From Mastigias papua (Eukaryota; Cnidaria; Scyphozoa; Rhizostomeae; Mastigiidae), in NCBI GenBank assembly GCA_964019165.1, contig OZ025271.1:4685570-4749569 (forward strand): 64,000 bases of DNA. The letters are read 5' to 3'. The notes beneath the pieces are model-generated. The model was not told the DNA's origin. It was given only the letters and a program-made list of their open reading frames with translations, and did no database searches. A program made the position numbers and the translations under genes. This document shows positions 47,160 to 59,959 of the stretch, in pieces; position 1 is the first letter of the stretch; each line of letters begins with the position of its first letter.

Positions 47160-48300
47160 ATAAACCAGAAACAAAATTAAACCTGCAATATCGAAACTGT
47201 AGTGTGGATTTGTAAAATATGGAGGTTCACGAAATGCAATTTATGATTAAAATGCTATCAGAGAGAGGTATCCAGATGCAAAAAGGCCTGTTCTTATGTT
47301 TTATAGACTATAGCAAAGCCTTCGATAATGTCAAGCACAAGAAACTCTTTGAAATGCTTGAGGATATCCAGACAGATGGCAAGGATTTGAGAATAATAGG
47401 GAGCGTGTATTTGGAAACAAGCAGCAGCTATTAGAATCGGTAATCATGTGGGGGGCGAATATGTTGAAACAAAGAAGGAGTAAGATAGGGATGTGTAATG
47501 TTACCTGACTTATTCAACCTCTATAGTGAATGAATATTAAGAGAGTTAGAAGCTATGCCAGAACTTGTTGTAGGAGGGAGCAACATTAATAACCTTCGCT
47601 ATGCAGATGATACTGATCTGATTGCTACATCAGAGGAGCAACGTCAAGTTGTGGTAAATAAGGTAGCTTTAGAAAGTGCGAAAAAGGTTTGTGCGTTCAC
47701 AAAAAAGGACAGAGTGCCTGATAGCAACCAAAAAGAAGGATATTCCAACTTAGAACATCTGGATTCATAACACAAGAATTAAGCAAGTGTATTGGTTTAG
47801 TTATTTAGGAAACTTGATCACTGCAGGCAGTAGATGCGACAGGGAGATAAAACAAAGAATTGCAATGTCAAGAGAGACCTTTTCAAAGTAGAAGAAAATC
47901 TGATGCAATCCAAAGATAACCATACCAACTAAACTAAAGGTGCTGGATTGTTATGTGTTGCCGATCATAAAATATGGATGTGAGACATGGAGTGCGTCTA
48001 AAGAAATGGGGAAGAGAATAAATGCAGCAGAGATATGGTTTCTACGTAGAATATTGAGGATAGATTGGACAAGTCATACAACAAATGAAGAAGTTTTATT
48101 TCTAGCTGACACTGAAAGAAAGCTGATGAAGTCTATCAAGAAACAGCAACTACAGTTCCTTGGTCATTGAATCAGAAAGAACGGAATGGAAAAGATCATA
48201 CTCAAGGGCAAGATAGCAGGAAAAGGGAAAGATAGCTGGAAAAGAATCAGAGAAAGAATCTAGAAAGAATCAGGATTACGCAATGCTTCTTTTGGACTGA
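47160..48300 (+). pseudogene. APE-type LINE RT fragment (same lineage as 17370-18080)
   Basis: Pieces in order: MEVHEMQFMIKML and LFLCFIDYSKAFDNVKHKKL (RT motif A, 47219-47434); a decayed motif B region (VMLPDLFNLYSE); VGGSNINNLRYADDTDLIA (motif C, 47555-47770); and YVLPIIKYGCETWSASKEMG, LRRILRIDWTSHTTNEEVL and QLQFLGH (47940-48170), continuing IRKNGMEKI. Three frame changes and several stops show it is dead. The organisation fits RTE/jockey-like LINEs common in invertebrate genomes. No endonuclease is found upstream. Confidence 0.85.
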
Positions 48301-48648
48301 AATCTGCATCGAAATAATGCATTGGATAGCAGCAAAACTGCTGACACAACATTAGGTATTATGGAGTATACATAGCCCACATACATTAAGTTAAGAGAGT
48401 TAAGCTAGAGTTAGAGTTATTGGAGATAGAAAAAGTGGAAAAGAGAGTTATCATGCAAGCATCCATGGTATAACGTAGAGCCAATGGCGGGGACGCATGT
48501 CACCCAATCGAGTCATGTATAGATATACGATGACTACCCTCTGGAGTTGATTCTGATTCTACAACGACTTACAGACCGCTCGCAGTCATTACAGAATATC
48601 ATATCGCCCTAGTTTAACATCTAACATACAGTTCAGCCCACAACAGCC
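48301..48648. other. LINE 3' flank, unassigned
   Basis: Probably the 3' UTR of the LINE relic (up to about 48430), then unassigned sequence up to a short ATA tract at 48649. Confidence 0.35.
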
Positions 48649-48900
48649 ATAATAATAATTTGTTTAAACTTTGACATATATAAACTAAACATACTAATAC
48701 AAATCTCTCTAATTATAGGTATTTTGTACTTGGCTGGCCTGATAATAGATAATATTACATCAAGAGAAAAATAGATACATACTGTATATATGAACAAGCT
48801 AGTGGAGGAAAGAAAGCTATTAATAATAAAAAGCTCCTGGTTAGTCCAGGGTTTGTTGTGCATGCAGAATATGTAATAAGTTGTGCGAATTATTATACTA
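48649..48900 (-). pseudogene. RLE retrotransposon 3' fragment, copy G
   Basis: A short (AAT)-like tract is followed by a 3' UTR resembling copies A-F (tttaaactttgacatatataa, aatctctctaa). A minus-strand coding end reads HNKPWTNQELFII, matching NKPWTNPELLTI at the C-terminus of the R2/NeSL-type family. The copy is strongly 5' truncated. Confidence 0.75.
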
Positions 48901-51900
48901 GTTAATTTAGTAATTATGAAGCTAGTGTGCCCTATGTTAATAGTTAGTTATCATCACAATTTCGATCTCTTGCCTATTTATTTTTACATTTCAAAGGACC
49001 AGACTCTTCAGATTTTATGAAAACACCCGTTTTACATTTAGAGATATTCCCATTTGAAAGACACCACATGATAGAACTATGGAGGAAATCACTGATTATT
49101 TTTGTGAGTAAAGGTACTAGTTTCTATAGCATTACTGGACAAATCTGGGTAATCACAGATTCCAAACGTAAAGGGTATTTATCCTTCCCGAAAGCCTCGT
49201 TGCTCCATAAAGTCTTCTTTAGGAATTTTCGTACGTGTACGTTAGAGGTCCTGCATAACATTAGCGATAGCTTTCAGTCTTGCTCAGTTTCTGAACCTCT
49301 GTTACCGTACTAACATAGACTTCTTTGCAGGCCTGTCAAGTGTGCCGCATCTCTCGGGATTTGCACGCATTCTTTTGTCAAACCCGTATTCCCGCACATT
49401 TGCTCTAAAATAGGACATCTGTCTCATTTTTCCAAAAACCTTGATAGACTACAATAATATTGATATTGTTTTTGTAAAAGCCATCCGGTACTCGAGATTT
49501 GTTATGAAACAGTTCAAACTTATTTTAGTGTCGCTTCAATCCTAGATAAGGATTTATCTTGTATTCGCATGGTAAGAAAGAGGGACGTGCTACAAGAATC
49601 AATAATTTGTGTTTTGTCATAATCAATCCTGTGAGCTTAAACGCGTGTTTATCGACAAGGCACTGCCAGAAAAGTTGGGGGGGGGGCGTGGAAAACAAGC
49701 AATAAATAATGTGACAAAGGTTAAACAAATCGCTGGCTTGCGAAAATTGGGACTAAAGCCTCCTTCCCCCCTACCGACAATGTGCCAGGTTTATTCCCCT
49801 TCTCCATTTCCAAAACTTGACAGCCCTGTCTATGGACTGGAACAGTATTATAATGGCAAACTACAGGGTTTAAAGACAAAATTCAGAACATTGTAGGTTG
49901 TTGCATCCCGCGCATATCAGTAAATTCTCCCCAAATGTATGGCTAACATTTACTGCATGAGTTAATTTAAATATGTGATGTTCAAAATACCAAATATTAA
50001 ACTACTTAACCATTTCAGCAAATTTTGGACAACCGAAACATGCATCTGTGTAAAATATGAGACCTATGATCCATACATCAGTTAACTTCGCTGACTGAAC
50101 ACAACTAGTATACCATATTTCTATACATTATAAATACATCATACGTACTAGACCTCTTACAGAACAAACAAGAATCTTCAACTTTAGCTGTCAATGGTAC
50201 TTTGTAAAGAGTCGCTATTGCTGACAAATTTATATTTACGCAAATAGAAAGCCTATCCGCAATAAACCATACATGATTCGATAGCTCTCAGTGATTAGAT
50301 AACGAAGATACCATCATTTAGCCCATAGCTCAACGTTGCGAAAATTTGTAGCCTGAAAAAACAACTTACCACTAGCGGATATGGCTGCCAAGTTTTCTCT
50401 CTAAACATTTGCTCATAAGGATCCCTGCTCAAGGTCTTGTTCTAGAAGTTCCTCATTGCTTGAACTCCAATGACCAAATTGTACCACTAAGCGTTCCTTA
50501 ATAGTTCCTTAATTTCTACTGCACAATTGGTGCCATAAAAATGATACAGACACAAGTGAAACGTAGACATTCTGAATTGTTCCTTTTGATTTTGGTTATA
50601 ACTTGAGACCAAACCACGGAGAAGGTCAATGAGACACTTGACACAAGCATAGCAACAAATCTATTCTGAGTTTGGTCTCAAATGAGTGGAACCGGCTTCC
50701 TAAGTCTTGATTCCTTGCTGTTACATATTATTTTGAAATTAAGCAATTCCTCAATGAATTTTCCTTTAGTAGATTAAGCTTTTTAGATTTTTCAGTATGC
50801 AACATTACATTACTTATAAGTTGGTTCCTTATTAACCAGATGTAAGCTGTAAGCATGCAGGTTTAGCAGGTCAAGTAAACTGTAGGTCACAGCCAAAAAC
50901 AGGAAGTTATGCTGAAGTTGTTAATCCCTTGTGGCTTCGTGGATGACTTGCTGCCATCCATTATTTTCCTCATACTGCATTGTGCGCAATTTGTATCCAG
51001 ACACTGAGTTGTATTTTCATTTTCGATTGACTGCAAGTACCCAATACAAGAACAAGGTGATTATACGACCTTTCTCACTCAACAGACATTGCGAAAACAA
51101 GCCAAGTTCAGACAGACAAGTGCTTTTCTTGTAACAGAAACATGTATTTAGTCTTTGGTGAACTAGTTTTGCTGAGAATTTGCCAACTTGATGGCACCTG
51201 CGGGGAACTTTGCCCACCTTGCCTTAGGATAACTATTACTAATTTGAAGTATACACATGTATTACAGACAATCAAAGCAGTCACACTTTAAACAAATTCC
51301 TGGATGAAAATCATACATGTGAAGAGCAAATTGTCTCCAATAGTCCTTTCAAATGCAAAAAACAAGAGCTGATGACGTACAAAGGCGGTCGTAATAAAGC
51401 CAGGGGCTGGGAAGCTTTTAAGAGCTATTTAGTGGGGGAAGCTGTTGTCAATTTTTATATATGTGCCTAATAGCTTTTGTGACAGCATTGCGCCCTCAAG
51501 ATATTCTTACTATAGGCCCCCTCTTTTTCAGTTTCAGTATTAAGTAATAAGAAATCATTTTTGTCACGTTGTTTACAGTTGAAAGGACGTGTGGTGCACT
51601 TTCCACCCACTCCGCCTATCCCAACTACCATCTCTATTTAGGACTTTTGAGTGTGCACTTTTGGATATACAAGAGTACCAAACCTTCTAACCTAAAGCTA
51701 GGTTTCAACATTTTCCAACTCCATTCCACCAGCGGATATTCCAATACACCAAATTATTTGCTTTGATTATTTCTTGCGAGAAAAAGTGTTTCTTTTGTGC
51801 TTTATTCATTCAAATCAACATTAGTTATTTTTCTATTTTCCAGACTTCTTATCACATAACAGAATGTGTGAAAATAGCTCAACTAAGAATACATGGATTA

Positions 51901-52023
51901 TATTCTTCCAGCACCCTGATTATTAATTTTCAGAAAAATGCCCTATTCCCTAACTCTATGCCCGCCAATTATTCGGTACTCAACGGCAAATGAAATGCCA
52001 AACAATAAAATGTGTCCCAATTA
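48901..52023. other. Unassigned DNA, no gene recognised
   Basis: Only short frames (for example 49017-49313 plus, 49609-49896 plus) without known motifs. No clear repeat edges, RNA gene or promoter can be supported. Confidence 0.4.
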
Positions 52024-52324
52024 GACAGGTTATTAGCTGGAAAAATTAGGCCTTTTTCCCGTCAATGTTGTCTCTTTGGATTCCTTGTCAAGAAACGTAT
52101 TGGAAGAAATTAAGACTTGGGGTATCTTGAAATTTGCCGAAACTTTCAAGATGGCGGAATTCGTCAACATGGCGGCATTTTTACAATGGTTTGGCTATAC
52201 GTTGGCAATATAATCTTGTAAAATGAGCAGGTTTTTGCACCAAAGTGTCTTATCGCATCAAGGATATCTTTTGCAGTCGTCACTGATCATGGAAAATTAT
52301 CAATATGGTGTTCTTAGCATGGCA
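52024..52324 (+). repeat. Left arm of a 300-bp inverted repeat (partner 54514-54807)
   Basis: The reverse complement of 54514-54807 matches this arm at about 85-90 percent by eye. Landmarks are gacaggttatt.gctggaaaa, tccttgtcaagaaacgtatt, caagatggcggaattcgt and ccaaagt.tcttatcgcatc. The arms are about 2.2 kb apart. They may be long terminal inverted repeats of one element or two independent copies of a dispersed repeat. Confidence 0.85.
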
Positions 52325-52365
52325 GAACTCCAAAAATCGAAAAGTTTAGCGCCTTTCCTATATAG

Positions 52366-53189
52366 TACTCTTAGGTGTCTAATTGCCGGGGGGTCGGAAA
52401 TAGCGGGAGGGGTTGGAATTGTTTGGAAAATTCAATTTAGCCGGGGTTCGGAATTAGCGGGGGGGTTGGAATTGTTTGGAAACTTTAATTAATGGGTGTG
52501 TGACTTAGCGGGGGCTGCTTTTGTGCATTCATGTTAATAAATAGATTTTAAATAGTACTCTAAGCTGGTTTGCCTTCTCCAATTAAGAAGCAATATTCCT
52601 TAGGATCTATGGCTTCAATAGTTCAGTGTAATAAGCAACCAATAATGGAAAATCAGTTTGAACAAAATCAATAGAACAATTATGTAGCTATGAAAGTGTA
52701 ACATAAATTCCCAATATCCTGTAGTGTAAACTTTTTGCATATGGCATCGTATCGAGTCTTTCCTTTCAAACATTCCATTTGAGCATCGTATTCTTTTTCA
52801 AACATTTCAACGCATTCCCCGAGCTTTTGCTTCTCTATCAACGTATACTTCTCCAACTGACGAAAAAAGTTTCTTCTGCTTGACTCATTGTTGTCTTTCA
52901 TCATGCATTAGAATAGTTACATCGCATGGACTATCATATGTACTAAATGGTTTCAGAACACGTCGAACTGACTGACAATGCGCTAAGCTTAGAAATGTCT
53001 CTCCTTTCAAGATACCTCTTTGTAGCTTTTTCCGCTCTTAAGGACGACAATTGTTACAAGTTCTAATATTCAAGTGACAACGCAAAATATATTGAAAATA
53101 ATTGCCTGGGAGTCCTAATAAGAGCGGGAAGTTGGAAAACTTTTCAAAAATTAATTAGCCGGGGGACGGCAATTAGGCACTTAAGAGTA
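52366..53189. mobile_element. 824-bp TIR element nested between the inverted arms
   Basis: The left end tactcttaggtgtctaattg and the inverted right end tactcttaagtgcctaattg match over 23 bp with two differences (both continue ccg). Near the left end a ~55-bp unit is tandemly duplicated (about 52376-52490; ggttggaattgtttgga occurs twice). A minus-strand frame (52680-52904, about 74 residues, rich in Lys and Glu) has no recognised domain. No target duplication is clear. Confidence 0.55.
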
Positions 53190-53584
53190 GATATGTTGTT
53201 AAGATCCAAAACTTTTCAAAGGCTAAATAAAATTTAGAAGATAGCGTCATAAGTAAGAATAGAGATCTATGAAACATAGAAAACCAGTTTCTCGAAAAGA
53301 AATGGGAAAAATTCATACAATCAGAAGTGATCAGAGATTTTTGAGGGGAGCACTTCAACGTTCTAGGACTCTATTGCATGCTGAATATATCTCAAGTTTC
53401 TTATATTGTCCAACTCTATCGTAACTGTCAAAATTGAAGCTTAAAACTATCCTCACTTCCATTTTAGTCTTCATCGAAGTCAAAGTCAGTATTTATTATC
53501 TTCATTTCGCTTTATCAGTCTTTTGACACATTAAAGGTCGTATTGGCTAGTTTCGTCTTTAGTAAGTATGCACGTCAAGAAACA

Positions 53585-53698
53585 GTTAATACAGGGTTTC
53601 GGAAGGCTTTCCTGCGATAATGAGTTAGCACAGGGATTAAGAGGCTTTCCTGTGATAAAGAATTAACACAGGGTTAGGGAGGCTTCCGCATGATAACG
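53585..53698. repeat. Three-copy 38-39-bp tandem repeat
   Basis: Units of the form gttaatacagggttt.ggaggctttcctgcgataatg start at 53585, 53623 and 53662. Divergence is moderate. Confidence 0.8.
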
Positions 53699-53699
53699 C

Positions 53700-54513
53700 T
53701 CAATTTTAAAGCCTTGAAAGGACACATTCTAGCCTCGGATTTAAAGAAAAGATGGTAGACGCTGATGTAAAAACTCAAGGGTCTTTTGATCAAGCAATGG
53801 AGGGAAAGCCGTATTATAGAAAAAGATGCTGTTTGACAAAAAAATCGAGCGCAACTTACAACCCGAGCAAGCATTACTGCAAAAACTTTTTTCCATTTCA
53901 GCATGAAAATTGCCCCTATTACCTGATATATTAACATTTCATGCTGTAGGCAGGTACGAAGCTAGGGAGCACGCAGGCATTACCTGCCCAACTATAAGAT
54001 TTTGCCTCTCTTGCCACCCCAAAAAAATTGTAGGATGAAAGCTTTTTCACCTAAGAATTCTTAAAAGCTGCAAAAATTGACATAACTCAGTTGGCTAATG
54101 ACGGCGGATACATTATTTGTTGATATAGAAGGGGCGTTTTCTTAGACTTCAAAAGGTATGGTCCCATATACATGTCTGGGCTACGCCTCAACCACGCCCC
54201 TCTTGAACTTTGCTGCCCTCTTACCTTTTACAGAGCTGGCTTTTTACTGTCTTTAGTATATTAAACCCAATCAGAAGGTAGTATGAATCAGTCTCTGACT
54301 CAAGATACTTAGTTATTCATGGTGATTAAAGAAGTAAAAGTGAGAGTGCAAGGTGAATTTCAGCAGTGCTGAAAATGCTGTCGATGCATCTGTAAAGGTC
54401 AATCTTTTCTTCGCAACTGTTCAAGTCAAACTGACAGCTACAAGGGCTAATGTAAATATTGTAATGAATAACGTTTTCTTAAGAAGTATGAAGCAATTCT
54501 AAGTCTACAATGC
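53700..54513. other. Unassigned DNA
   Basis: No supported feature. Opposing short frames at 53674-53937 and 53752-53934 show no motif. Confidence 0.35.
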
Positions 54514-54807
54514 TAAGAATACCATATTGATAATTTTCCATGATCAGTGACAACTGCAAAAGGTGTCCTTGATGCGATAAGATACTTTGGTGCAACAACC
54601 TGCTCGTTTTACAAGGTTACATTGACAAATTATAGCCAAAACAGTGTAAAAATGCCGCTATATTAACGAATTCCGCCATCTTGAAATTTTCGGCAAGATT
54701 CAAGATGCCCCAAGTCTTAATTTCTTCCAATACGTTTCTTGACAAGGAATCCGAAGAGATAATATTGACAGTAAAAAGGTCTAATTTTTCCAGCAAATAA
54801 CCTGTCT
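54514..54807 (-). repeat. Right arm of a 300-bp inverted repeat (partner 52024-52324)
   Basis: Inverted match to the left arm. The outer edge lies at the complement of gacaggtt, near 54807. Confidence 0.85.
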
Positions 54808-55154
54808 AGATAGATGTTGCCAAAAGTATTCCAGTGCAAAGTGCGCTGTTACATAAAGTCCGGGTATCAACACACATGACTTCGTTCTTGTACATATGAA
54901 AATTCACCAACAGGTACACGAAAATGTGAAAGGTTGATAGCGACAGTCCCTAGTGGCTGTCAGATACATTGACGGCCCCTAGCCTTGATACAGATTAACT
55001 CACATAGTGCACTCTAGCGGCTGACTGCATGACCTGCATTTTACTTCACCTGCTAACCTACATTTTTTCAGATGTCCAAAATAGACCGTGTAGGGGGATG
55101 GCGGAAAGCTTGGGGTTAAGTTTTGATCTGTTTCATCGCTGTCATTTTAGTAGA
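54808..55154. other. Unassigned DNA
   Basis: No feature is recognised between the inverted arm and the R4-like fragment. Confidence 0.3.
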
Positions 55155-56100
55155 TTTAGAAAGTGATAAATATTAATGGTATGATATTACTTAAAGAAAA
55201 ATTTCTTTCTAAATCCTTTATGAAAGAAATTTTTGTACAAAGAGGTATTTGGGAGATGTACTCCATGCGATCTTATCATCATCAAATTCTGGACATTGTC
55301 TGCTTTGTTCCCAATGACAACTATCATCAGCAGTTTGCTCTTACTTATTATCAACTTCATTACCTTCTCACTTCACGTGGTTATATTTACGTCCTGTCTC
55401 TCCATATTTGCTTGTCTATCTTGTACTTCTTCATTTAACATTTTCCTCTTCAATCCTTCCAACTCCATATCTGTCAGCTAACCATTCTTTCTTATAGCTC
55501 TAGTCTGATCCGCTATTTCCTGTTCCTTTAGGGTAAACTTGCCTCTTTCCAGCCATTCTATGTAAATTTGCTGTCTGTAACCCCTCACAGGTACTCCATT
55601 CTCATCAACTAGCCTACATCGAAGGTAGTACTCCATTATTATCATATATATCTCTTTGCTCCACCGTCTCCTTGATTTATTAGCAGTAACTGGATGACGG
55701 CCGAGCCTGTGCTGCTATTCCACAGGACATCTACCGGATGAGAGGCTTTCACTATCTGTTCCAGTCCCATTCACGTCGTTATACTGAAAAGATTCTTGAT
55801 TTATTTCTCACTCAAAAGAGGTTGTATTTTCTGGTGTACAAACACCAGTGTTCAATCGTGAGAAGATCACTAGAGAAGTTGTCAGCCAAGACTAAAGTGT
55901 CTCCAATAACCATGAGACAGACTAACCCTCCCCGGACGCCAATCCGGCACTTCAAGGTCTAAGAGAGAGCTAGTAGGTGCTACACCTTGCTCAAGAGTGT
56001 CCTGGAGGTAGTTGCAGCAAAGGGGAACCCATTATCCAACGTCAAAACTCTAAAACCAGGTTTAGTATTACGTCATACCCAGGACGGACATACCATTATT
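55155..56100 (-). pseudogene. R4/Dong-type 5' fragment: decayed 5' UTR and N-terminal Myb-like region
   Basis: On the minus strand, 56095 to about 55760 is a decayed version of the 5' UTR module of copies 2 and 4 (gtcctgggtatgac, caaggtgtagcacct-like, the tcggcgtccggg region). It is followed by the ORF start (DVNGTGT, SSGRCP). The N-terminal DNA-binding-like region then follows (RRWSKEIYMIIMEYYL, VRGYRQQIYIEWLERG, DQTRAIRKNG). Stops interrupt it and the fragment ends before the RT, so it is a 5' piece without its 3' end. The plus-strand frames 55738-55962 and 55987-56235 are antisense to the 5' UTR. Confidence 0.8.
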
Positions 56101-56289
56101 ATTCTTAAGAAACAAAGTGTACAATTATGTATAATTTATTCCAATTTACATATTGTTACATTGGCCAAACTTTCTCCCAATTTCGCAAAGTTTGAATTCA
56201 ACAGCTTAAGGCCCTTGGGTTTAACGAAAGAATAATTACAAAAGCTTGCAAAACAGAGAGAAAAGGAGAGAAATCAAAAGCTAACAAAC

Positions 56290-56765
56290 TTTGGTAGCTT
56301 ATTTACAAAACAGTCATATCAGTCCGGTAAATGCTATTCCATTGATGGTCTCACTCTCCCATAACACAATTCTTTTCATTTCACATACTATTCTGCTGCC
56401 CTCATTACTGCCCTGTACGAACTGGCACAAATCTTCCTCCATCTGTCCAAATCCCCCCCCCCCACCTAAAGCATCCTATAATGCTGGTATGAATGGTACT
56501 TTATACGGACTCCTCCTCTCTCTTAATTCGAGAAATAGCTGTTGGTATTTTTCATTCTCTCCAATCGCTTGTTTACCTTGTTGTTTACGCTAAGCCATTC
56601 CATGTCTACAATATATATCTCATTCTTCTCTTTATCCTCTAGGGTCAGCTCTGGTCGTCTAGCAATGCAAGTCATTCTCATTCTATGTTCTCATTCCCAC
56701 AGCAGTTTTTTCCACCTTGTTCTAAAGCCTTTCCTTTTCCGATTTCTCTATATGCCACTTTGATC
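56290..56765 (-). pseudogene. RLE endonuclease and C-terminal fragment of another non-LTR lineage
   Basis: The minus-strand translation gives a restriction-like endonuclease core (ARRPELTLEDKEKNEIYIVDM). After a frame change come EKYQQLFLELRERR, a GCFRWGGG-like turn, and MKRIVLWESETI with a final GLI. The RPE...YIVDM pattern plus KYQQL is the endonuclease and lysine segment of another RLE-bearing LINE lineage, distinct from the two main families here. The RT is absent. Its 3' end points to the R4 5' fragment across a short ATT remnant near 56091-56103. Confidence 0.65.
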
Positions 56766-56779
56766 CTTTCTATTGATGA

Positions 56780-58258
56780 TGAAAAGATAAAGTGCATGGA
56801 ATATGTGTATGAAAGCACTATATCTCCCAAGCATTGGTTGTAATTTGCCCTTGATACGGTAAGCTTTACTGTGTTAGAGTCAGACAATGAACTACTGTTA
56901 AATCTATTAAAACGTTATGGGCCAACTGGGTTACCAATCCGAGTCGAAAAGTGCCACACCTTTGGAATGCAAAAAGCACACACATATTCGAAACAGTACA
57001 CCCTAATACTACTCATCAATTGTCAGGATGTCAGAAATACCGCCTTTGGAGAAGGGTCTTTGAGTAGTCAGGAAAGTATTTCGACTTTCAAATGTCAACA
57101 GAATCGATAGAACAATCATTTGAAAAAGATCTAGGATTATACTTAAAAGCGACTGATTGCCTCTACTTACACCCGTTGCAAAAAATCAAGATGCTTCTAG
57201 AATACGCATACAGCAAATTCAGATAGCAATTTATGACATGCCAGAGACATGGATTGTTTAACACCTCGACAACCATAAATTACGTTTCATTAGACAATAG
57301 TTGAATCTTCACTCTGGTGCAGACACTTGTCATCTGAGATTGAGCAAGATTGCAGGAGGAATCTCACTTCATTTGGTGTCTGGTGTATGGAAAAGTAGCA
57401 AGTTAACGCTACGGCGAATATTAGCATCTTCCGAAAAACAATGAGATCAGAAATCTGCACATGATAGCATCTACGAAATTTGTAAAGCAAGACAAAGCAA
57501 TTAAGAAAGCTATAAAATAGTTATGGCCAGGGCGGAAAGTCAAGGTAATATGAGAGAAGACTTTACAGTAAAGAATGAAGAAGGTATATGTAGAGTGGTC
57601 ATGAAACTTTAAGAGCAAATTTCACTAATAAAACATCCAGTGAGCCATTGTGCAAGTGTTTAATACGGAAATGACACAAAGTTGTCAGTCGCATGCCAAA
57701 GGAAATTTCCTCATCTTGTTGAAGAGCTTTAATACTATCACTTCCCAACAAGTCTAAACTCAAAAGTTGGAATTCATCAACTGATGATTTATGCAGCCTC
57801 TGTGGAAAGAAACAGACATAGCTGCGTGTCCTCTCTAACTGCTAAAAAGCTCTAGTAAAAGAATGGTACGCTTGGAGATATAATTAATTGTTGTGGGCAG
57901 ATACGAAGTGCCTTTAAGCGTTGAGAGAATTTCGACATTTTTGTAGATCTAAGAGGATATACGAGCTCCTCATTTTGCTTCAGACGTCTCAGACCCGATA
58001 TAGTATTAAAAAAAGACAAGGAGCTCATAGTAATAGAACTGACAGTATGCTATGAAGCTAATGCCCAAAAGTTTTTTGACTGTAAGGGGAAAAAAGACAG
58101 ACTGCACAGATGACATAATGATTGAATGTAAACATCTACTGTTACTGCTTCTCGAAGTGACAAGCCATGGTTTCATTAGCAATAGCACAAAGAATTTCAA
58201 AGCATTTTCTAGAGAACGTAAGCTAGACTGCAACGGACTGATTGAAAAATGCATTTAA
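56780..58258 (+). pseudogene. R2/NeSL-type RLE retrotransposon relic, plus strand
   Basis: Begins at a decayed RT motif C (PKHWL, then FALDTVSFTV where relatives have FADDAAVITG), then LESDNELLLN and IRVEKCHTFGM (56871-57110). Frames then break repeatedly. At 57780-57840 is a zinc-finger remnant (DDLCSLCGKKQT and SNC). At 57960-58060 the endonuclease is clear: RRLRPDIVLKKDKELIVIEL followed by TVCYEAN. It belongs to the same broad group as copies A-F but to another subfamily. Many stops; inactive. Confidence 0.75.
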
Positions 58259-58559
58259 ACTGCTTTAAGAGCTTCATATTTTATATTTACAAAAAGGAAC
58301 AAGCCAGCGACATACCCTGCCCTATTTAATTTCTATTAATTGACCTTTGATATTTTTGATTTTTTACTCCTCTATTTCGTCTAAGGCATCTGATAGCCCT
58401 GACCTGCCTATTAATGTTAGTAAACAGGGTAGTCAATAGCATAATTTTACTGTTGTAATGTGTAAATATGGATGAATGAAACATTTACATTATCTGTTAA
58501 ATTTTCTTCAATGCCAAAATGTCCTCCGAACTTACCTAAAGTCTTCACAGAATGATGCC

Positions 58560-59385
58560 ATTGCCACATTGTGGAAATTACAAGTTACAGCATTAACTTA
58601 CAATATGACTCATATAAGAACAATAAATATCCCCTGCAGGTTGTGTGCCTAGAACACAAAGAAAAACTGAAATCCCAGCTTCCATCCGAAGGTTTTATCA
58701 TATCTTTCCTTTAAGATCACTCTCTCGGTACTCTCAACTCTTTGTGGTCCTCTACACAGAGTAAGCTACCTAAAAATATTGTCAATTTCACTGTACAGTA
58801 CCTCAATACCACGCTAGCTAATTGCACGAATCTCCACAATTGGAAACTCTCGCCGTCACTCGATTGTCCTGTTTGCTTGCACCCTGAGTCTGCTCTTCAT
58901 GTTATAGCAAGTTTTAAGTCATACCTTGTAGATGGCCGCTACACTTGGAGACATAACTCAGCTCTACATGTCGTAGCATCAACATTAAAATGTATTAAAA
59001 ACTTCACTCCTTATGTTGACTTCCCAGGTTTTCTCTCACCTTGTAATTTTGACATGGGATCTGTTGCGCCCCGATTTCCTTCCCTTCATTGGAACGGCTA
59101 CGATCTATGTCGTCAAGCTTACCGTTGGATTTAAAACTAATGTAAACTTGAACGCAAATGGGAAGCGCGATAAATACTTGCATCTCACTCCTGACCTCTC
59201 TTCACTATACCGTAATACCAATCAACCGATCAATCATCTCTTAGGAATATTTGGGAAATCTTGCTCATCTTTCATTAAAATATGCAATGATCTTGGTATT
59301 GAAAAACAGCACTTAATTTTCTTCATGAGAAATAAAGCTTGGACTATCCCCGATCTTCTAACGTACTTCTAAGGGCTATAGTTAC
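58560..59385 (+). pseudogene. RLE retrotransposon C-terminal relic, copy H
   Basis: Frame 58742-59134 encodes LWSSTQSKLPKNIVNF-like residues, the zinc finger (CPVCLHPESALHVIAS, with the final Cys lost to Phe) and GRYTWRHNSALHV. After a frameshift near 59030, frame 59013-59372 carries the endonuclease (LRPDFLPFIGTATIYVVKL then TVGFKTN) and the end NKAWTIPDLLTYF. It aligns to copies B, D and F. Truncated 5' and frameshifted. Confidence 0.85.
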
Positions 59386-59959
59386 ATGTAACCTCACTGT
59401 ATAGACTTGGATTGCTGTTTGCGTTTACTTTTAATGTGCATTTTTGTTTGTTATGGTTTTGTTGACTGTATATGTAACCTTGTCTGTCAGATAAAAATTA
59501 CCTATTATTAGAGAGATTTTTGTTGTATTGTTGCTATTGCATTGTTTTGTTCGTTCTTTTAACGCTTAGATGACGTAGTAATATGTAATGTAATTGACTA
59601 TATTCGTTGTTGCATAGGAACGGAGAGGGAGGGTTTTTGGAGTATGCATTGAGGTGAGAGTTTTGGGACAAGGAATTACACTTGGAGTTTTGGAATTTTC
59701 GTCAACTGAAAACAATTATTAAATTAGAAGTTGGAATTCAGTTTGGATACATTTATGTTGTTGCTGTTACTGCTGATCTATTGCTGTACATACTTATAAT
59801 ATACAGTATAATATCCAATTATTTTGTTCTGTTGTATTGACCTATTTGTTACTGACTATCGCATTAATCATGAATCAACGCCACAAGATTTCATTGTGTA
59901 TTCCATTATAAACCTCTCAGATGTTAAGGTCCTTGGTACTTGGTCCTTGGTCCTTGGTC
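59386..59959. other. 3' flank and a short ggtccttggt repeat
   Basis: T-rich sequence that likely includes the 3' UTR of copy H. At 59929-59957 a 7-9-bp unit (ggtccttgg) repeats about four times. Confidence 0.4.
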
